DNA from: Cupriavidus basilensis
GTDB taxonomy: Bacteria > Pseudomonadota > Gammaproteobacteria > Burkholderiales > Burkholderiaceae
Direction of reading: 5' to 3'
Assembly (NCBI RefSeq): GCF_000876015.1
Contig: NZ_BBQM01000019.1
Location: 300,391 to 364,390 of the forward strand
DNA: 64,000 bases
Position numbers and translations under genes: made by a program. A model generated the notes under the pieces. It was not told the origin of the DNA. It was given only the letters and a program-made list of their open reading frames with translations, and did not search any database. Positions 1 through 8,556 of this stretch are shown in pieces (position 1 is the first letter of the stretch; every line of letters starts with the position of its first letter).

Positions 1-3000
1 CGTGGCATTGGGTCCGTAGCGATAGCCGGACAGGTCGATGTCTCCCTGCACGGTCAGGTTGCCGTTGGCCGTGCTGCTGACGATCTCCACGCCCGGCCGC
101 AGGTGATAGGCATCGCCGTAGGCGCGCAGGCCCGCCAGCCTGGCCTGCAGGCTGGCATTGCCCGCCGCGCCCTGCATGAAGGCCTGGCTGTCCTGGTTCA
201 GCGTGTCGAGCCAGGCCTGGGTAATGATCTGGTTGGTCCTGCCGTCCAGGGTCGGCTCGGGATCCGCCGGCGCGTTGTCGTAACGCCAGAAGCCCTGCAC
301 CGCGATGCTGGCGGCACCGTCGATCCGGACGGGACCCGAGACGTCGACGCGGACGTCGTTGGCCGTGGCCGAGCCGGCTCGGCCCGCGTCGAGGACCAGC
401 CGCCCGCGCGCCACCGCGTCGGCGGAACGCATGTCGACGGCGGCCCCCGGCGCCAGCGTCAGCATGCCATTGGCGGCTGACAGCTCCACCGTGGCCCGGT
501 TGGCCGCGTCGATCGGCTGGCCGTAGCTGTCCACCGCCAGCCGCGTACTGTGCGCGTCCAGCAGCGCCGCGCCGGCGAGTGTCAGGTTGTCGCGCGCGGC
601 CAGGCGAATGCTGCCCGGCGCCAGCCCGCTGGCGTCCACCTTGCCGGTCACGGTGAGGCTGCCGCCGTCCACCGAGATCGTCACTGCGTGCGCGCGTACC
701 TCGTCGCCCACCACCATGTCGCCCTGCTTGAGCACGAAACTGCGCGACCCGACCACGCCGCCCTCATTGAGCCGCTGGTTGAGCCCTGTGAAGTCATCCA
801 GCACCCGCGCGCGGATGTCGATGCCGCCGGCCTGCGCCGGATCATCCGCGCCGCCGCCGTCGATGCGGCCCGCCAGGGCCACGCGCCCGCCGGCATCGCC
901 GGTGGCGGTGGCCTGGACGGTGCCGCCGGCCGCGTGCGGCGCCGAGACGTCGATGCGCGAGCCGGCCGCCTGCGTGATATTGCCCGTGGTGCTTTCCAGC
1001 ACGACATCGCCGCCGGGGGTGCTGCGCGTCTGTTCGAAGAACGCCTTGCCGCGACCGGCCAGGTCGAGTTGGGCCGCATCCGTGAGCGTGATGTCGCGCT
1101 GCGCATTGACCACCAGCCTGCCGCTGGGCAGCGCGACGCGCGTGGCCAGCACCACACTGTCGCCCTTGAGGTCGATCTCCGCGCCCAGCGCGCCGCTGCC
1201 CTCCGCTGGCGCCGCCTGCCCGGGCAATGGCGCGGCAACTATCGCGCCGCCCGCGACGAACTTCGTCACGGAACCGGCCTCGCCAGTCAGCAGCGGCGTA
1301 TTGAGGCTCAGGTCGCCGCCGCCGTACGTGTAGCCCTGACCGGCGACGTAGGCGCCCTGGGACTGGTAAGCGGACAGCGTGCCGTGATAATTGCCCACGA
1401 TACTGCCCGCCGCGGTCAGGTTGACCGTGGAGAACCCCAGCGCAAGCCGGTCCAGCACCAGGCGCGTATCGGGCGCGGCGTTGCTGGCATAGCCGAGAAC
1501 GATGTCGTCCGCGACGAGGCTCAGCGTGCCACGGCCGGTTCCCGCCCCGCCCGGCAGGACCACGCCCGGCAAGGCACTCGATGCTTGCGAGCTGATGGTG
1601 TAGGCCACGCCGTCGCTAAGTCCGGTCCATACCAGCCGGCCAGCCGTCAACGTGGCTTTGTCATCGGCGCCGCCAAGCCCGTAGATCGCGGGCGTGCTGA
1701 GCACCAGTTCCCGCAGGCGGGACTTGCCCGTGGCCGGGTCCAGCGTGCTGAGGTCGACCGTGCCGAAGAAGTTGATGGAATCGCTGGCGCCGAGACGCAA
1801 GGACTCGAGAGCCGGCACGCCGGGCTCGTCGTTGCCTGTCAGCAGCCGGTTCATCAGCGCCTGGTCGAACTGCAGGCCGTCCGGCAATACGCGGTCGCGC
1901 GCCGCGGCGGCCAGCGCCGCGCCGCCGCCGATATTGATGCTCGATACCGCCAGGCTCAGTTCGCGCGCGCCGAAGCGCATGCCATCGTCCATCGTCAGGG
2001 CACCGGCGCCCTTGAGCGCGAGCACCAGCGAGCCTTCCGTGTAGAGCCGCGCGTCGCCAAGGTGGATGCCGCCGTTCGTCAGGCTGCCGCTGTTCGGCAC
2101 GGTGACATCCAGCCAGTTGTTGGACACCGCCAGCAGGCTCATGCCCTGCGAACCGCCGTAGTTGCCGAGGCTGTAGAGGTAGCCGTCCGCCGAGCGATAC
2201 GGTGTGGCGCTGCCTTGCCCGACGGTATCCAGGCGCGAGCCCGATTCCAGCGTGATGCCGCCTGGCCCGGCGGCAAGGAATACTTCCGGCGCCTGCAGCA
2301 CCGCCCCGCCGCGGAGCACCGCGGCCGAGGTGTTCGAATTGATGACGAAGAGCCCGCCGGCCTGGCGCACCATGGTGCCGCCGATGGACAGCCGCGGCGC
2401 GTCCAGCGCGTTCAGGTCGCCGTCGCGGAACGACGCGTACCCGGCCGACGGTGCGGCGCCCGCGGCCAGAATCTCGATCGGGATGCCCGTCTGCGTGGCC
2501 CCATCGATCGACACGCTGCCAGGATTGCCGCCCTCGGCCGCGCCAAATCGCGCGTTGCCGGCGAATCCGAACGCCAGGCCCGCGCCGTCCGGCCTGGACA
2601 GCCGCAGGGTCAGCGTCTTGCCGTCCTCGGGCAACGGCGGGGCCGGGTTGCCGAACGTCGCGGCATTCTGGCGTGCGAAGTCGGCGTAGCTGGTCTCGCC
2701 ATATTGCGCGTAGCGGCGCACGACGTCGCCCGACGTCAGGATTGCGCGAGTCGCCTGCGCATCGCGCGCGCCGGTGTTGGCCACGCCCTGCACCGCGGCC
2801 ACGGCGAAGGAGCCGTTCTTCATCGCCACCACGCCCTGCTGCCGCAGGTCTGCCATGCCGCCCAGCTCGACCCGGAACGCACCCGGCATCAGCGCATAAC
2901 GGGCCGGCATCAGCGTGTAGGTGCCGGCGGGCAGCCCTGGAACACCCGCGGGAATGGTGATCTGGCGGCCCATGCCGGGCGCCGTGCCGGCGCCCGCGTC

Positions 3001-6000
3001 CACCGGCGCGTAGGCCGGCTGGATGCCCGGCACGATCGCATAGACCGCGTTGCCGGCACTGCTGAACGTATTGGCCGGGCTGGCGTTGGCCAGCGCCGTC
3101 TGCAGGACGTCGACCGAACCGCCCCGGCCGCTGACGAATGCCGCGCCCAGCAGTTCGCCGCCACCGGACAGGTCCAGCGTGGCGCCGGCCTGCACGGCGC
3201 TGTGGCGGCCGTTGACGGTCACGCCGCTGGCGGCCAGGCGCTGCGCGAGGCCATTGGCGTCGGTCCCGGATACGTCAACGCCGTTGTAGCCGTAGGTGAT
3301 GCCGTCCGCCGTGCCGCCGAACGGCACGCTCAGCCCGTCCGCGCTGACCGACGTCAGGCTGCCCGGCAGGAACGCCACGGTATCCGTGACGAAGGAAGTC
3401 GGCGTGGTCGGCGCATCGTCGCCCACGCCGATCGACAGCTTGCCCAGCGGCGCGCGCAGCACGGCGCCTTGCTCGATCTCGGGCGCGGCGATGGACAGAC
3501 TGCCAAACACCGATTGCGGCTGCCCCGGCATGTCGGCCGTGGTACGGTGCAGCGCGATGCGCTCGCTGGCGAACAGCGATGCCACGGCCAGCGTGACCGG
3601 GTAGATCTGGGCTGCGCCCAGGGTCAGTTCACGGTGGCCGCGCAGCGCGCCCTGCAGGCGGATGTCGCCGCGGCTCTCCAGGTCGGCGGTGCCAAAACCC
3701 GCGTGGGCAACGGTGTGCGTGCCGCCGCCGTTGAAGTCGATGATGCCCGCGGCGCCGGTGAGGTCGAGCGTGCCGACATCGATCAGGTCCGCCTCGATGC
3801 GCAGGCCGGCGTCGCTGGCCAGCGGCGGCTGGACCGCGGTCTGGGGCCGCACGACAGGATAGGTCTGGAACGCGCTGGTGACAGTGGCGAGGGGCGCCGC
3901 GCCGAGCGACACGTACGGCGCGGCAAGGCGGACGTGGCTGGACGGCACGCCGTCACCGCCCGCGGCCAGATTGGCCGCGTCAAGCCAGCCCGCATTGATG
4001 CGCAGGCTTTGCCCTGTAGACAGGTCCACGTCCCCACGGAACCCGACCGCACCGACAGACACCAGCGACAGGTCGTCAAACCCGCCGGCCCGGATACGGT
4101 CCACACTGACCGCACCCGTCCCGAACGTGTAAGGGACGATGTCCAGGTCATGCTGGCTGACCCAGAGTTCGCGCGGGATGCGGATGGCATCGGGCACAGT
4201 GAACGGCCTGCCGGCCTGCGGATAGAGCGGCGCCTGCAGCTCCAGCGCCAGCAGGCCGCCACGCGCGCCGGGACCGCCGCCCGCCGCGCGCATCTCGCCT
4301 TCCAGCGTGAAACCGCTGTACGAGCGCACCGCGATGGAGCCGCCGGCGCTGGCCGCGTCATAGGTGGCACGGAACAGCGGGTCGAGCGGGCTGACCGCCG
4401 CGCCGGTCGACAGCGCCGCCGAGGCACCCGACACATCCAGCACTGCGCCGGGACGGACGATGACAAACGCGTCGGTGGAAATCGGTGAGTGCGTATCGTC
4501 GGACGTGGTCCCTCCCTCGCTGCCCAGCACGATGCTGCCGCCATCGGGCACGACCCCATAGGCGCGGCCGTACTGGTCCAGCGCAGTCACCGCGCGCGCC
4601 GCGGCGTCCAGCCGCGCGTTGCCGCCGATCAGCACGGCCAGGTCGCCCGGCGTGGCATCCGCCTTGCCCCCGCCTGGCGCGCGCGAATTGACGACGATGA
4701 TCCTGCCGCCCGGCGCGGTCAGCGTGCCGTCCACCACCACCTGTTCTTTGCCATCCACCCGGATCGTCTGGCCCGGGTCGACCGTGATCGAACTGCCGCT
4801 CCCGACAGTCACGTTGCCGCCGCCGAGATACGCGCCGTTGCTGTCGTAGATCGCGGCGGAGCGCAGCGTCAGGCTGGCGCCCTCGCGTTGGCCCAGCACG
4901 GCCGTGACGGGGTTTTCCTGGTAGAGCGGCGGCAGCCAGGCCGGCATGGCGACAGCCGGGTCGGTGCCGGTAGGCACGTAGCGAGCATTGCCGTCCAACC
5001 GATAAACCGCCGGCACCACGTCGATATGCGTGCCGTCGGCTACGGTCATCGAGCGCAAGCCGTTGATGTCGTAGTTCGAGAAGCCGCTCGCGAACAGCGA
5101 TTCCGGCAGCACCAGCTCGCCCGCGCCGGCCTGCCCGCCACCGATGCGCACCGTGCCGGCGGAGATGGACAGCGTGCCGCCCTGTCCGGCCCCATAGGCA
5201 CGCACCTCGCCATCGAGACGCAACGTGGCGGCGGGATCGGCCACCATGCCCGGCGCGTTGGCGCCGGGGCCGTTGGCGGTCAGCGAAATCGCGCCGCCAC
5301 GGCCACCGCGCAGCGAGCGGTCGGTCAACACGGCGCCGCCCGACGAGGCGTCGATGCGCGAACCCGCGGCGATCGTCACGTCATGCGTGGACTCGATGTC
5401 CACCGAGCCGCCGTCGACATAGGCCAGCGCACCCGCTTCGCTGCCGTCCAGGAAGGCATTGACCCATTTGCCGCGCACATCGAACACGGCGCCCGCGCCG
5501 ATGTCGATGCGGGCCTTGCCGTCGATGCCCAGCACGGTATCGTTGAAGGTGCCGCTGGCGGCGATCGTGTTGCCAAGGCGGATGCCTCCGGCGCGTGCCG
5601 TGAGGTTCGCGTTGACAGTGATATCGGGCGCCACGAAGCGCAGACGGCCGCCATCGGCCAGCGTCAGGGCGCCGTCGACCAGGATCGACGAACCGGAATA
5701 CACCTCGATGCCGCCGAACCCGAAGCCCGAGAACTTCGCGGCGTCGAACCATGCGGTGCCCGCGCGCGCGTCCGGCAGCGCGCCGTCGGCCGTCATGCCG
5801 CCGGTCACGGACGGCTGGCCGTTGCCGAAGCGCACGTCCACCGGCGGCTGCGTCGGCAGCGCGGCATCGTTCTGGTAGTGGCCGAAGGCGAACTGCGCGG
5901 CGCGCGCCACGGTGTTCTGCGTGGCCTTGTAGCCATCCGTGGCCGCGGGGTCGCGCGGCCGTCCCTGGCGCTCGCCCTGCAGCACGCCGGCGTTGACGTC

Positions 6001-8184
6001 GCCTTCCAGGATCGCGGTGGGTGCGTCCACGATCAGGGCGCCGCCGTCGCGGCCGGTCACGAAACCCTTCTGCCAGCGGTAGACCGGCGCCAGCGCGACG
6101 TTGTAGAAGCGGTCGGTCACGCCCCAGCGCGCGTAGTCGTTCTCGTAGCCGTTGTACACGCCGTCGTACAGCTGGTCCCCCGGCGCATTGCCGGCGGTGT
6201 AGAGCAGCCCGTCGCTGCCGCGCAGCCAGCTCGTGCGCACAAAGCCGTCGGCGGTCACGATCGAGCCGCCGGCCAGGTTGATGCTCGATCCCTTCTGCGT
6301 GACCACCTCCTTGCCGGCCAGCCGCACCGAGCCGCCCACGGCGGCCCATTCGCCGATGGTGTGTCCCGTGGTGCCCAGGTAGCCCGAGACTTCCAGCAGG
6401 CCGCCGGGCGTGTAGTAGCGGTCCGTGGCGTAGCCGCCGGTGCCGGCCGGCATCAGCACCAGGTCGCGCACGTCCACCCAGACGTCGTTGCTGTTGAGGC
6501 TGCCGCGGTCGCGGCTGCCCGGCGCGTCGCGCTGCTCGTTGCCCTGCACGCTGATCTTGAGGCTGTTGCTCTCCATCGCCACCTTGACCGCGGGCGCGCC
6601 CGCGGCGTCAAGGCGCGCGCCGTCCGCGACGAACGCGCGGCCCGCGGCGCTGACCGCGATCTGGCCGCCGGTGGCCAGCGTCAGCGACTGGTTCTCGAAG
6701 TTGACGGTGCCGCCGCTGGTGATCTCCACGCGCGACTGGTCGCGGCGGTCCGGCAGGCGGGACAGGTTGTCGAACGCGGCGGGAATGGCGTTGGCGTCCG
6801 CGCGCGCCTTGTCCTGGTCCGCGGAATCCTTCAGCAGCGCGTCGCGCTGGCTGTCCAGCGCGGTCTCGGTGCTGTCCTCGATCAGCACCGAGGTCACGCT
6901 GCCGGCGGCCAGCGTGACCTTGCCGTCCGCGTCGGTTGCCGAGTTCAGCAGGTGGATGGTGCCGCGCTGGCTGACGGACGTGGTGGCCAGCGCCACGCCT
7001 TCCTGGCGCACGTCGTGGCCGGCCAGCGTGATGTCGCCGCGCCCGGCCGTGATCACGCCGCTGTTGGAGACCAGCCCGGCGGCGCTGGCCGCCGCGCGCT
7101 GCACCGCGACCTCGTTGCCGCGCGTGGTGGAGACCTGGTTGCCGTCCGAGCTGTAGCCGGGCCGCAGGATGAAGCTGTCGCCGGCGGCCAGTTCCGCCTG
7201 GCCGCGCGGCGTGTTGATCGTGCCGCCGTTCCTCACCTCGCTGCCCAGCAGCAGCGCGTAGCCGCCGCCTTCGGTCACGGACTGCGGCGCGCGCGTGTTG
7301 ATGATGGCGCCGCCCTCCACGATCAGCTTGCCGCCGGCATCCGTGAAGCTGGGCGTGAAGCCGCTGGCGCCGGCCGCGGCGCTGTAGATGCCGTTGTCGC
7401 GGAACTGCGCATCGCTCATCCGCGCCGCCGCCGCCACCAGATTGCCGGTGTCGACCTGGCTCGAGCCCGAGAACAGGACGCCGTTGCGGTTGAGCACCAT
7501 GATCGTGCCCGCGCCGCTCATCCGGCCCAGGATCTGGCTCGGGCGCGAGGACGGATCGTTGACGCGGTTGAGCACGGCCCAGGTGCTTTGCTGATCGAAC
7601 TGCAGCGACGTGTTGCGGCCGATGTTGAAGGTTTCCCAGTTCAGGATGGCGCGGTCCGCGGTCTGGCGGATGCCGACCAGGATCCGCCCGGTGGCGGGGT
7701 CGATGGCCTGCGTGGGCTTGTCCGCGCCGCTCCAGCCCGCCGTGGCGGGATTGGTGTCGACGCTCAGGCCGCCGGTGCCGAGGCCGTCCGGCACGCCGCC
7801 GCTGGCGAGCAGCGCGGCCTCGCGCGCCTTGCGCTGGGCTTCCATTGCCGCCGCGGCGGCCTGGGCCGCCTGGCCCAGGTTGGCGATGGACAGGCGGGTC
7901 TGCTCATTGAGCTGCTGCACCTGCTGCGCGGTCAGCGTGGCGCCGTAGGGCGTCATCGCGCCGATGCGCGCGGCGTTGGCCGTCGCCTGCTTGCCCGCCT
8001 GCTGCGCGATCCAGGCGGCGTTGGTCGCCGGCCCCGCCGCGCTCGCGGCGGCGGACCATGCGGCCAGCGCCACGGCCACCGCGCTGGCAAGCGGATGCGG
8101 CGCCAGCTTCCGCGTTGCCGCGCGCATGCGAAACCGGACCGGCGGGTTGGCCTTGGGCAGCGCGCCCGGGTGCACCTGATTCAT
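1..8184 (-). CDS. Giant filamentous-haemagglutinin-like (TpsA family) adhesin, 3' part outside the window
   Basis: Predicted secreted two-partner-secretion adhesin. The minus frame from the ATG at 8184 is open through position 1: 2,728 codons with no stop. A cleavable signal is likely at residues 20-51 (basic stretch, then an Ala-rich core ending ASAAG). An Ala/Gln-rich segment follows, then a TPS haemagglutination-activity domain at roughly residues 150-330, with ILNWETFNIG and the NRNGVLF variant of the NPNG motif. The rest is Gly/Asn/Asp/Ala-rich beta-helix-type sequence. It lacks the extended signal peptide (ESPR) seen in the other TpsA at 60029. The start is supported by CAGGATCC about 5 nt upstream. 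No TpsB partner lies next to it in the window; one may lie beyond the left edge. It is divergent from the capsule operon. The family call is firm; the ligand is unknown. Confidence 0.9.
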   Translation of the reverse strand, partial: MNQVHPGALPKANPPVRFRMRAATRKLAPHPLASAVAVALAAWSAAASAAGPATNAAWIAQQAGKQATANAARIGAMTPYGATLTAQQVQQLNEQTRLSIANLGQAAQAAAAAMEAQRKAREAALLASGGVPDGLGTGGLSVDTNPATAGWSGADKPTQAIDPATGRILVGIRQTADRAILNWETFNIGRNTSLQFDQQSTWAVLNRVNDPSSRPSQILGRMSGAGTIMVLNRNGVLFSGSSQVDTGNLVAAAARMSDAQFRDNGIYSAAAGASGFTPSFTDAGGKLIVEGGAIINTRAPQSVTEGGGYALLLGSEVRNGGTINTPRGQAELAAGDSFILRPGYSSDGNQVSTTRGNEVAVQRAAASAAGLVSNSGVITAGRGDITLAGHDVRQEGVALATTSVSQRGTIHLLNSATDADGKVTLAAGSVTSVLIEDSTETALDSQRDALLKDSADQDKARADANAIPAAFDNLSRLPDRRDQSRVEITSGGTVNFENQSLTLATGGQIAVSAAGRAFVADGARLDAAGAPAVKVAMESNSLKISVQGNEQRDAPGSRDRGSLNSNDVWVDVRDLVLMPAGTGGYATDRYYTPGGLLEVSGYLGTTGHTIGEWAAVGGSVRLAGKEVVTQKGSSINLAGGSIVTADGFVRTSWLRGSDGLLYTAGNAPGDQLYDGVYNGYENDYARWGVTDRFYNVALAPVYRWQKGFVTGRDGGALIVDAPTAILEGDVNAGVLQGERQGRPRDPAATDGYKATQNTVARAAQFAFGHYQNDAALPTQPPVDVRFGNGQPSVTGGMTADGALPDARAGTAWFDAAKFSGFGFGGIEVYSGSSILVDGALTLADGGRLRFVAPDITVNANLTARAGGIRLGNTIAASGTFNDTVLGIDGKARIDIGAGAVFDVRGKWVNAFLDGSEAGALAYVDGGSVDIESTHDVTIAAGSRIDASSGGAVLTDRSLRGGRGGAISLTANGPGANAPGMVADPAATLRLDGEVRAYGAGQGGTLSISAGTVRIGGGQAGAGELVLPESLFASGFSNYDINGLRSMTVADGTHIDVVPAVYRLDGNARYVPTGTDPAVAMPAWLPPLYQENPVTAVLGQREGASLTLRSAAIYDSNGAYLGGGNVTVGSGSSITVDPGQTIRVDGKEQVVVDGTLTAPGGRIIVVNSRAPGGGKADATPGDLAVLIGGNARLDAAARAVTALDQYGRAYGVVPDGGSIVLGSEGGTTSDDTHSPISTDAFVIVRPGAVLDVSGASAALSTGAAVSPLDPLFRATYDAASAGGSIAVRSYSGFTLEGEMRAAGGGPGARGGLLALELQAPLYPQAGRPFTVPDAIRIPRELWVSQHDLDIVPYTFGTGAVSVDRIRAGGFDDLSLVSVGAVGFRGDVDLSTGQSLRINAGWLDAANLAAGGDGVPSSHVRLAAPYVSLGAAPLATVTSAFQTYPVVRPQTAVQPPLASDAGLRIEADLIDVGTLDLTGAAGIIDFNGGGTHTVAHAGFGTADLESRGDIRLQGALRGHRELTLGAAQIYPVTLAVASLFASERIALHRTTADMPGQPQSVFGSLSIAAPEIEQGAVLRAPLGKLSIGVGDDAPTTPTSFVTDTVAFLPGSLTSVSADGLSVPFGGTADGITYGYNGVDVSGTDANGLAQRLAASGVTVNGRHSAVQAGATLDLSGGGELLGAAFVSGRGGSVDVLQTALANASPANTFSSAGNAVYAIVPGIQPAYAPVDAGAGTAPGMGRQITIPAGVPGLPAGTYTLMPARYALMPGAFRVELGGMADLRQQGVVAMKNGSFAVAAVQGVANTGARDAQATRAILTSGDVVRRYAQYGETSYADFARQNAATFGNPAPPLPEDGKTLTLRLSRPDGAGLAFGFAGNARFGAAEGGNPGSVSIDGATQTGIPIEILAAGAAPSAGYASFRDGDLNALDAPRLSIGGTMVRQAGGLFVINSNTSAAVLRGGAVLQAPEVFLAAGPGGITLESGSRLDTVGQGSATPYRSADGYLYSLGNYGGSQGMSLLAVSNNWLDVTVPNSGSLTNGGIHLGDARLYTEGSLVLALKGAGALTMDDGMRFGARELSLAVSSINIGGGAALAAAARDRVLPDGLQFDQALMNRLLTGNDEPGVPALESLRLGASDSINFFGTVDLSTLDPATGKSRLRELVLSTPAIYGLGGADDKATLTAGRLVWTGLSDGVAYTISSQASSALPGVVLPGGAGTGRGTLSLVADDIVLGYASNAAPDTRLVLDRLALGFSTVNLTAAGSIVGNYHGTLSAYQSQGAYVAGQGYTYGGGDLSLNTPLLTGEAGSVTKFVAGGAIVAAPLPGQAAPAEGSGALGAEIDLKGDSVVLATRVALPSGRLVVNAQRDITLTDAAQLDLAGRGKAFFEQTRSTPGGDVVLESTTGNITQAAGSRIDVSAPHAAGGTVQATATGDAGGRVALAGRIDGGGADDPAQAGGIDIRARVLDDFTGLNQRLNEGGVVGSRSFVLKQGDMVVGDEVRAHAVTISVDGGSLTVTGKVDASGLAPGSIRLAARDNLTLAGAALLDAHSTRLAVDSYGQPIDAANRATVELSAANGMLTLAPGAAVDMRSADAVARGRLVLDAGRAGSATANDVRVDVSGPVRIDGAASIAVQGFWRYDNAPADPEPTLDGRTNQIITQAWLDTLNQDSQAFMQGAAGNASLQARLAGLRAYGDAYHLRPGVEIVSSTANGNLTVQGDIDLSGYRYGPNAT

Positions 8185-8324
8185 GCTGGATCCTGTCGGC
8201 ACATCACCAGTGCCGTTGCGATGGGTCATGGGAGCGCCCGTGGCCGCGCATCGGATGCGCAACGTGTTCCGGATGACGCGTGCCCTGAAGTCGCAGCAGA
8301 TTGCAGACCAGAGGTGACGCGTTC

Positions 8325-8351
8325 GTGACCGGAACTGCGCAGATTTCCGCA
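8325..8351. promoter_or_regulatory. Putative operator, copy 1 of the CTGCGCAG motif
   Basis: The core CTGCGCAG (8335-8342) is self-complementary. The flanking sequence, GACCGGA before it and ATTT after it, is shared with the copy at 8421. The spacing to copy 2 is 96 bp centre to centre. A role as a binding site for a dimeric regulator of the capsule and/or adhesin promoters is inferred. Confidence 0.45.
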
Positions 8352-8420
8352 AACCGTTGCCTGGCGCGGCGCGGCGGGCAACGCCCGGGTCCGCGCGGCG
8401 GCGCCAGGCGGCGGCGGGCC

Positions 8421-8447
8421 GCGACCGGATCTACGCAGATTTCGCCA
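8421..8447. promoter_or_regulatory. Putative operator, copy 2 of the CTGCGCAG motif
   Basis: The core reads ATCTACGCAGAT, a palindrome with a single mismatched pair. It is flanked by GACCGG on the left and TTC on the right, as in copy 1. It lies about 110 bp upstream of the kpsC-like start. The regulator is unknown. Confidence 0.45.
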
Positions 8448-8556
8448 TATCCGAGACGCGAAGCGTGCCTAGCATCCGTCTTCGCCCGATCGATGACGTG
8501 CCGCGGCATCGCGTCGCCGGCACCGCATCGAGAACAACCACGCCCTGTGCCCAACC

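Larger units (their letters stand above)
8185..8556. other. Divergent intergenic region between giant adhesin and capsule operon
   Basis: These 372 bp separate the adhesin start (minus) from the kpsC-like start (plus) and must hold both promoters. I see no credible gene here. Two copies of a 27-bp motif with a near-palindromic CTGCGCAG core lie 96 bp apart, at 8325 and 8421. No convincing -35/-10 pair could be picked by eye. Confidence 0.6.

Noticed and set aside
550..8328. Very long plus-strand open frames (1,312 and 1,279 codons) opposite the giant adhesin
   Set aside because: Composition is Arg/Ala/Gly/His-rich with no domain motif. The minus frame encodes a continuous TPS adhesin with signal peptide, so these are high-GC antisense shadows.
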